Part shown: positions 57,341 through 64,000 of the stretch, in pieces
Layout: each line of letters opens with the position of its first letter
Position numbering within the stretch: position 1 is the stretch's first letter
NCBI GenBank assembly: GCA_009809945.1
Contig: WTPW01000021.1
Coordinates: forward strand, 564,285-628,284
Reading direction: 5' to 3'
DNA length: 64,000 nucleotides
From: Gigaspora margarita
Taxonomy: Eukaryota > Glomeromycota > Glomeromycetes > Diversisporales > Gigasporaceae
Program-made: the position numbers and the translations under genes
The notes under the pieces: model-generated
The model's database searches: none
What the model was told of the DNA's origin: nothing
The model's input: only the letters and a program-made list of their open reading frames with translations

Positions 57341-58440
57341 TTAGTGTACAACTTTTATAATATTAATTCTAATAAAGATTTATAATTTTAGTGTTATATA
57401 TGGATATTCAATGTAATAATTCTCATTATTTATATCATAAACTGGATTGTACAGTTTTTTCAAGTTAAACCACTTAATTTTTTTCATTTTCCGTTTAAAA
57501 GTATTTTGAAATTACTATTTTTATTGCTCATGTTATCCTGACCATACTAACACACTACATTTATCGGCTTATTTGGCTTTTTTTGACTTTTTTTTTAAAC
57601 AAAATTTCTTGATGTGCGACTATAAATGCACAATTAATCATAATTGGACAATCACGATTGTCCTTTAAAATATATTTTTCACCGCCAAAAAAAAAAAAAA
57701 ACTATTTTACTGTGTATAGCGTCAAAATAAATTAGTCCACTCTTAAACAAATGAGTTTATTATCGAACCAATAAGCCCGCCACTAAACCATGAGCTTTAG
57801 TAAGTATAAAGTATGCATAATATTATAAGGATAAATAAAATAATTGGAACCTTGCATAAAATTTAATAGCAAAGCTCTATCATCGTTATTAATTTACCAG
57901 TCAATTGATTTCGACATCTACTTATTTTTTGAATACAAACAAAATTAGCCAATATGAAAAAAAAGAAATTTTTGAAATAATCAGATACCAGTTTAACTAG
58001 AGCCATTTTCATATTAAGTACATAGCCCAAAAACTTAAAATATGTTGTTGATAGCCAGATGTCGTTATTGTATTTTGGTTATTATTTGAATTGTAATTAT
58101 AATTGCAAAGCCTATGTTAACTTCAATTTACCTCTTAAAGAAAGAGGTTACCGGGCAACTAATAAAGGTTGTCCTGTGTGCATATTAAGTAGATTATAAT
58201 TATAAAATTGGGAGAACAACACGAATAGAGTCAAGAATAGAGATATAATTTATATTACGGGAGATATTCAGCAGTAGTGACTTCATGAAATACATATATA
58301 CTCTTAAACAAAAACTATCCCTTTATCTATATTGAGGGCAAATTTGCACCTAATTTTAGAATTTCAATAATGCAAAAATTTATTAGTAATATATGGTGTA
58401 TTTTATTTACAAAATATACGGTGAAAAGGGATATTTTGAT

Positions 58441-58606
58441 GAATTGATAATACGTAATTCGAATGTACTGTATTATGTAACCAGTTGAATTGAATGATTT
58501 TGGTATTATTCACATAGCCTATATAGTATTACCTGATTAGGTGAAGTGATTACGTCTCTGGCTCTTTGTTTAATGGGTTAGTGGTGTCCAAAAAATTTTG
58601 CATTTT
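58441..58606. other. Short spacer, nothing recognised
   Basis: No feature seen. Confidence 0.4.
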
Positions 58607-58813
58607 GTGTAACCCGAGCTAATCCAACGATTCGGATTCAGACCTAGGATCGAACCTGCGGAGCATTAATAATACTATCTTAGTACTGCCAAACTAATAT
58701 TATAGCAAAATTACAATCCAACCAATTTTATTTAGTACATAGGTTAGCAGATTTATTATAAAATTTGGTGATTTCGCGCAAAATTATTTAGGTCGGATTA
58801 GCTCGGGTTACAC
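58607..58813 (-). mobile_element. tRNA-derived SINE-like sequence between 19-bp inverted repeats
   Basis: Perfect inverted repeat GTGTAACCCGAGCTAATCC at 58607-58625 and 58795-58813. On the minus strand inside is TTTGGCAGTACTAAGATAG (box A-like), then GCAGGTTCGATCCTAGGTC (box B-like) about 35 bp later. The implied T stem is imperfect, so this is not a working tRNA. Confidence 0.5.
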
Positions 58814-58819
58814 ATAAAG

Positions 58820-59160
58820 ATGCTTGGCAAACTATTTTTGAATTGACGAAAGGTTTCGTCAAATTACATACCTGACGAAAAACTTTGACGATTAGCGATA
58901 CCGTTGATGATTGACGAAACTGTTGACGATTGACGAAACCATTGACGAAACTACTATCATTATATAAAAATAAAATATTACACTATAAAAGATAATATAT
59001 GGCTTTATTTAAAAATTTGTTTTTCTAAGTGCTTAGGTAAAATATTTTTTAGTATCGTTATAAGACTTCATCGGATATATTCGGGCGATCGACAACTTCA
59101 TCGGGTAATGTCGTGTATGTTGAATGATTGTCTAATGCATCAATCGTCATAGGTTTCGTC
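58820..59160 (-). mobile_element. Partial inverted copy of the 39760-40304 element
   Basis: Reads AGATGCTTGGCAAACTATTT and then the GACGAAAC array and the middle frame region of the 39.8-kb element on the other strand. It is cut off at 59160 by the start of a hAT-like element. Confidence 0.8.
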
Positions 59161-60134
59161 TAGTGATGGGCAACGCGCGTGATCCCGCGCAGATCCCGCG
59201 CGGGATTTTTAATATAAGATTATCTGGCTTGCGTTAGCATATCACCTGGCCCGAATTAACAAACCATCTGCCTGCTTTAACATAAGTGGGCCAATTCCTT
59301 GATGTACTTACATAAAAATATTATGCACGCATTAACTTTTATTTTTTTCTCGTTCCACATATATACGTACTTACAGAGATAATGCGCAAACTGTACGTTG
59401 AAATAAATTTTTTAAATTGTTATTATTAATAAAGTGGGAATCTAGACTTTTAATTTCTTGTATAAAATAATACACCAAGAATATTGTGTACCATATGGGC
59501 GAAAATATCCAATTTCAGTGATTATTTCATATGAGTGATAAGGTTAAATAAATTCGAGCCAATAATTTATGTGATTTAGATGATTATTGACTATTTGATC
59601 AAAAATTATAAGCTCGATTATGAATTTCTTATGAGTCGTTTATTGATTTTTGTATGTATATAACCTAGTTATAAATTTTTGTATGTATGTACAGTACTTG
59701 ATCACTATAAATTTTAGTACATTTATACCTGATTTTACTTATAAATTTTTATACGCTTATGATTTGATCGCTTTGTTACCATTATAATTTTTAAATATGT
59801 ATTTATATAATAATATTTTAAAAAAATTGATAAAATTAAGGCAAATCTGAATTAATGAATTTAATAATTTTAAGATTCAAATGTTTTAAAAGTAGGTAAA
59901 GTCTATATAAGCATTTTTATTTGTAATCAATGCTGTAAGATTTATAAGAAATGATTATTATTTTAATGAGAAATTACATTCCTTGTGATCATATACACAT
60001 ATATATATGTATATATATTTATTAATCGTGAAAAATCCAGAGACTCTACTCGATCCCGCGAATCCCGCGAATCCCGCGCGGGATCCCGTATCCCGCACGG
60101 GATTTTTAAAAAAATCGGGATTTGCCCATCACTA
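59161..60134. mobile_element. 974-bp hAT-like MITE with CCCGCG-rich ends
   Basis: TAGTGATGGGCAA / TTGCCCATCACTA inverted ends, of the hAT type. Both subterminal regions repeat GATCCCGCG and CCCGCGCGGGATTTTT. No clean 8-bp duplication (GTTTCGTC against TTTATCAT). Open frames at 59985-60207 are made by the repeats. Confidence 0.85.
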
Positions 60135-60550
60135 TTTATCATGGTTTTTTATAATCATTATTTGCCATGATTTTTTATTTTCATTTTTAACTGCATTACA
60201 TCAATAGCAAATTCAAAATGTTAGAGCAAGAACAAGAACATAATGCAGTAGACTGAACAAAACGCTTTCAATTTGTGAAACATGAAGTTTACTTTTTTAG
60301 GGGGTCTAAAACCATAAATCAAATTTGGAAAATTATCGTTTCATGATTTTAATAGGTCTTTAAAGGAGTTAAATTTTTCGGCTATATAAATAATAAAAAA
60401 GAAATCGAATTTACTACGCCTTTAATTTCTACCGTAATATTTACCATTTTTTAATCTAAAAAAAAAAAACAAAATGTTCAATGAAAGGTATCTTTAAATC
60501 GTAACAACGTTAGACCTTTATCTTATTTAGTTTAATATATACTTACAAAC
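60135..60550. other. AT-rich DNA without recognisable gene
   Basis: Nothing seen. Confidence 0.45.
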
Positions 60551-60551
60551 G

Positions 60552-60700
60552 CAATGCAGGCCAACGAATTATAATATGGCCTGCATTATGTTACATATCG
60601 GCGGATTTGCGGAATTGAGCCTAAATTAGTCTATAGATTTTAACAATGAGATTTGTATTGTTAAATCCAGGGACCCTAATTTAGATCCAATTCCGCTAAT
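60552..60700. repeat. Two small hairpins
   Basis: AATGCAGGCC/GGCCTGCATT at 60552-60588 and GCGGAATTGAGCCTAAATTA / TAATTTAGATCCAATTCCGC at about 60609-60695. Confidence 0.75.
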
Positions 60701-60708
60701 ATATCCCG

Positions 60709-61215
60709 GTAAGCCGATTTTTACAGGAGAGTACCCAAATTCCGGGTCGGAAACGTCGGGTCTGGTCGGCGTTGGCCCTAGTTGTTAACATGTTCTATAG
60801 ATTTTTACAGGGCCATCCCGAAATTTCCGGGTCGTATCGTCTGATCTAGGTCGACGTTTATCCTAAGTTGTTAGCATGTTCTATAGCAAAATTATGAGCT
60901 GTGCATTTTTTACTTAATGAATGGATATGATTTCATTGGCAAAAATTTTTAATGATCTTGGGCAAAATTGCTCAATTCCGATCCAGCCGACCATTATTCC
61001 GATGTACTCCGACGTATCCCGACTCGGAATTTGGTGCCTCTATTTGAGTTGGTTCTATAGCAAAATTATTAGCTGGACATTTTTACTTAATGAATGGATA
61101 TGATTTCATTGGCAAAAATTTTTAATGATCTTGGGCAAAATTGATCAATTCCGATCCAGCCGACCATGATTCCGATGCACTCTGAAGTATTCCAACCAGC
61201 AATTTTGGTATGAGT
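60709..61215 (+). repeat. CpG-rich left arm with internal tandem duplications
   Basis: An 85-bp unit (TTTTTACAGG...TTCCGGGTCG...CATGTTCTATAG) occurs twice (60719-60888), then a 174-bp unit (TTCTATAGCAAAATTAT...CCGATCCAGCCGACC) twice (60879-61052 and 61053-61215). The whole matches 63046-63285 on the other strand. The open frame 60921-61103 is within the repeat. Confidence 0.85.
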
Positions 61216-62157
61216 TCAGTAAGCCGTAATACATTTTGATTAGTAAGAAAAAATTTCCCTGTTATGATATAAAGACACCATTCATTAAACATTTGCTTTT
61301 ATAGAATTAAAAAACTAGATAGCTGCGCGACGTCATCGCGCAAAACCAGGAACGGAAGCTGCTATAATTTGTAACAAATAGTATGCCGGGTCTCTTATAT
61401 TCCTAGGGCAAAATCTTGATTAGTGCCCGGTGGGTACTTTGTCTAAGTGGAGAGTATTTTATTTAGGAGAGTTTATGCAAGAGTATACTTTAAATGTAAT
61501 AAGATTGAACGATAAGTAGCCACATGACGCAGTTGCGAAATAGATAATAAACTATATAAATGTAAAATAATGTCTAGAGGCATTGTTGAATAATGGCTAT
61601 GATGAAGCTTAATTCGATCAAATTTTGAAATTACACTTTTGGAGTTATTTCATTTATACGGAAAGTCAAATTTAGAAAGTTGAATAACTACAATATAGAT
61701 AATTTTTATCCAATTCAGATACTTCCAGCTGATTTGAAAATTAGTACGACACATGATGAATTTTGTGATAATAATTAGCAAATATTGATAATTATTTTTC
61801 AGTAATGAAAACATAGGTTTTGATAATAAAATTTTAGCCCGCCTGTTCAAGTTTATATTGAAGTGATATAATGGTCAAAATTATATTATCAAAAACTACA
61901 TATTTATTGCCAAAAATTTATTGTAATTTTGATAATTATAATATGACAGGATGAAATCTGAGGTGTGAAATAGTGAACTCTGCTACGAGTATTGCTAGAG
62001 CAAAATCTGCTTTTATTATAATAAAACATGAAATATGAATTTCACTCCTATTTACTAAAAAATTATTACAAATTGTTACACATTAATTTTCAAATCAGGT
62101 CCCAAAATTTGCTAATTATTAATGTTTTTGAATGATAATATGATGGTTCTGATTAAT
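61216..62157. other. No gene recognised
   Basis: 61320-61460 is less AT-rich (GCGCGACGTCATCGCGC hairpin-like), otherwise featureless. Confidence 0.45.
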
Positions 62158-62271
62158 GATGCCTGATGCAACTCATGTGAGCTGACGCAACTATATAGTT
62201 TCATCATTTGTCAATGAAATTACATATGAGTTGCATCATTTCAGCAATGGTAAAATAGTTGCATCAGGTAT
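62158..62271. mobile_element. Small foldback, GATGCCTGATGCAAC ends
   Basis: GATGCCTGATGCAAC pairs with GTTGCATCAGGTATC. The ends look like TpG versions of the GATGCCTGACGAA ends at 39760. Confidence 0.6.
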
Positions 62272-62299
62272 CTATAGTCCTGATATGACTTATGATGCT

Positions 62300-62420
62300 T
62301 GATGAAACTATTTTCATACTGATGAAATAGTTTCATCTATGGTTTTTTGTTTGACGAAACCTTGACAATAGAAAAACTATAGAAGATTTGATGAAACTAC
62401 AGATAATTATGGAATCTCTT
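62300..62420. repeat. CpG-decayed relative of the GACGAAAC foldback
   Basis: GATGCTTGATGAAACTATTT...GATGAAATAGTTTCATC follows the 40.3-kb end with CG replaced by TG. A single GACGAAAC remains near 62353. Confidence 0.55.
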
Positions 62421-63045
62421 GACAAAATTAATTTGAACAATAAAATATTAAATTGAAGCCGTCCATCTTACAACAACTCTTCAATAACCTATCTGGATAT
62501 TCTAAATCTTAAATTTTATCTAATTTATGTTATTTCTTCATCAGACTGATCAAATATCTCTGTGTGAGTAATGTGAAATATCAGATAATTTCAGATAAAG
62601 ATGTAAAAAAAAATAGATTTAATAAACAAAAAAATTAATTTTACATGGACTCACAAAAGCATTGCTTTACATTACTCATGTTGGGCTATGCTAGCATTAT
62701 TTAGGCTGGAGGCAGTTTTATTAAAGCAGTTAAAATAAAATGTAGTATATAATAGCAAAGAAGCAAGTGACTAGCTGCAAATAGCCAGAACGGCAATGAC
62801 ATCTCAAGATTGCAACAATTGTTGCACAGGAGTTACTGCAGGATTGATCAGAGGGTGGTTTCTCGCCTGTCTGAGCAGGCTGGCTATAAGCAAAGATTCC
62901 AGCAAAAATACCAAATATGTGGTAGAGAAGTATGAGAATAGAGAAATGGTAGAATTCCATTCCATTATTTATCTCAGTTGAGTCAGGTAGGTAGAGAAGA
63001 AGTCTGATTGATCAGGTTTGATACTAGGAAAATCTGATGTTCAAC
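62421..63045. other. No gene recognised
   Basis: Overlapping frames on both strands at 62730-62981 are cysteine-containing and moderately protein-like, but no family is recognised on either strand. Confidence 0.4.
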
Positions 63046-63285
63046 CTAACTCATATCCAAAATTCTGGATCATGTTATGTTGAAGTGCATCAGAATCAAG
63101 GTCAGCTAGATCAGAATAGATCAATTTTGCTTCAAAATTAAAAAAAATTAATAATAAATCATATCTATTCATTAAGTAAAAAATGCCTAGCTAATAATTT
63201 TGCTATAGAATCTGCAAACAACTAGAGGCAAACACAGATCTAGATCCAATGCATCTGATCCAGAAATTTGGAGATAGCACTATAA
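63046..63285 (-). repeat. CpG-depleted right arm
   Basis: Opposite-strand match to 60709-61215, from GATATGAGTTAGG to TTTTTATAGTGCTATCTCC, carrying single copies of the units duplicated on the left. Nearly every CpG of the left arm is TpG or CpA here. Confidence 0.85.
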
Positions 63286-64000
63286 AAATTGTTCAATCTA
63301 GTGGTTTATTAAATGATTGAGGCTTTTATCATTCATATGTCATTGTCATATAAAGTGGCATCCTTGCATATGATTTTTCTTTCAATTAGGTTCTAGTTTT
63401 GGAATCAGCCTTCTATGACTAATTCTGCAGATCGTGGTGTAGGTAGAGATTGAAATCATGGATTTTTAAAATTCCACGCATCATGCATGGATTCCACATG
63501 TGATGTAGATTCTGCATAGGATCATATTACAAGTTTCTGGGTTTCTTATTTTTTGTCTAATAAAAAAACCATGCAGAATTTATTATTAAAAATTAATTTT
63601 CTTGTTAAATTAGATTATTTTTTATATATTATTCTAAATAAAAACATTGATATGAATTTTTGATATATATAAAATGAGTAAAATTTATATAAAAAATTCT
63701 TGTAATATTTAATAAGTATAAAATATTTAATCTTATTGATTTTATACATATGAAATATTAAAATTTTAACTTTAACAGATTTTGCTTAATTTTTTATTAT
63801 TAATTAGCAATTCAAATAAGAATAGAAAAATTTAATTATGAGAAGCTAGGGATAAATATTTATATAGTTTTAGTAGTAATATGGAATCTAATTTCCCAAA
63901 ATCATATAGTGAAAAAACAGGTTTGTTTAAGTTTAACATTTTAGTTCTTAGTAAAGTATCTTTTAATGCTGAAAATTCTATGAACTTTTAGCAAAAAGAA
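63286..64000. other. AT-rich DNA without recognisable gene
   Basis: Nothing beyond simple AT-rich sequence and a weak hairpin near 63455-63500. Confidence 0.45.

Larger units (their letters stand above)
55320..58440 (+). repeat. Inverted segmental duplication D2, copy 2
   Basis: Opposite-strand match to 30945-34045. The end near 58440 (TACGGTGAAAAGGGATATTTTG) corresponds to 30945 and the end near 55330 to 34040. Confidence 0.9.

Noticed and set aside
58640-58715. Functional tRNA gene on the minus strand
   Set aside because: Box-like motifs are present but the T stem does not pair and no acceptor stem is visible.
59985-60207. Overlapping frames rich in Arg/Ser and Pro/Ala
   Set aside because: They translate CCCGCG repeats at the end of a hAT-like element.
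62730-62981. Protein genes on either strand (76 and 61 codons)
   Set aside because: Frames overlap on opposite strands and neither has a recognisable motif; kept only as an unassigned stretch.

Overview
The window is very AT-rich eukaryotic DNA (about three quarters A+T by eye) with few genes, short GT-AG introns of about 65-110 bp, and dense small transposable elements. The gene set points to an arbuscular mycorrhizal fungus (Glomeromycotina, Rhizophagus-like): a TIM50 gene in ten small exons, F-box and SPRY genes of the kind expanded in those genomes, and a duplicated PQ-loop membrane protein gene. The organism call is an inference from gene content and base composition, not from a marker sequence.

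Layout. 1-10.4 kb holds only repeats: an A/T simple repeat, nested inverted-repeat elements and long palindromes. 10.5-15.2 kb holds pieces of SPRY-domain genes, one of which looks split by an inversion between two inverted repeats. 16.4-18.4 kb holds an 878-bp near-perfect palindrome with TTAA ends and a hAT-type MITE with an exact 8-bp target duplication. 18.5-19.8 kb is an F-box gene with a degraded second copy of part of it. 23.0-23.8 kb is an assembly gap beside a probable solo LTR. 24.7-30.7 kb contains a direct duplication (about 1.4 kb) of a broken coiled-coil gene region; in the second copy a 75-bp unit has grown from one to four copies. 32.0-33.7 kb (minus strand) and 55.7-57.3 kb (plus strand) are two copies of the PQ-loop gene inside a 3.1-kb inverted duplication. 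36.9-39.1 kb is TIM50, the only gene here whose exons all join in frame and look clearly functional. 40.5-45.0 kb is a deeply nested set of elements around a 3.1-kb hAT-type element. The remainder to 64 kb is foldback elements, MITEs and unrecognised AT-rich DNA.

The genes do not form a pathway: TIM50 serves mitochondrial protein import, the PQ-loop protein is a probable vacuolar or lysosomal transporter, and the F-box protein would recruit substrates to an SCF ubiquitin ligase. The most notable content is the repeats. Several unrelated families are built as runs of consecutive hairpins. Others keep an inner block with telomere-like C-rich tracts while their terminal arms co-vary. In three large inverted-repeat elements one arm keeps its CpGs while its partner has lost them to TpG/CpA, a direct record of methylation-type decay. 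All coordinates and similarities were read by eye; repeat boundaries are good to roughly 5-20 bp unless a target duplication is stated.
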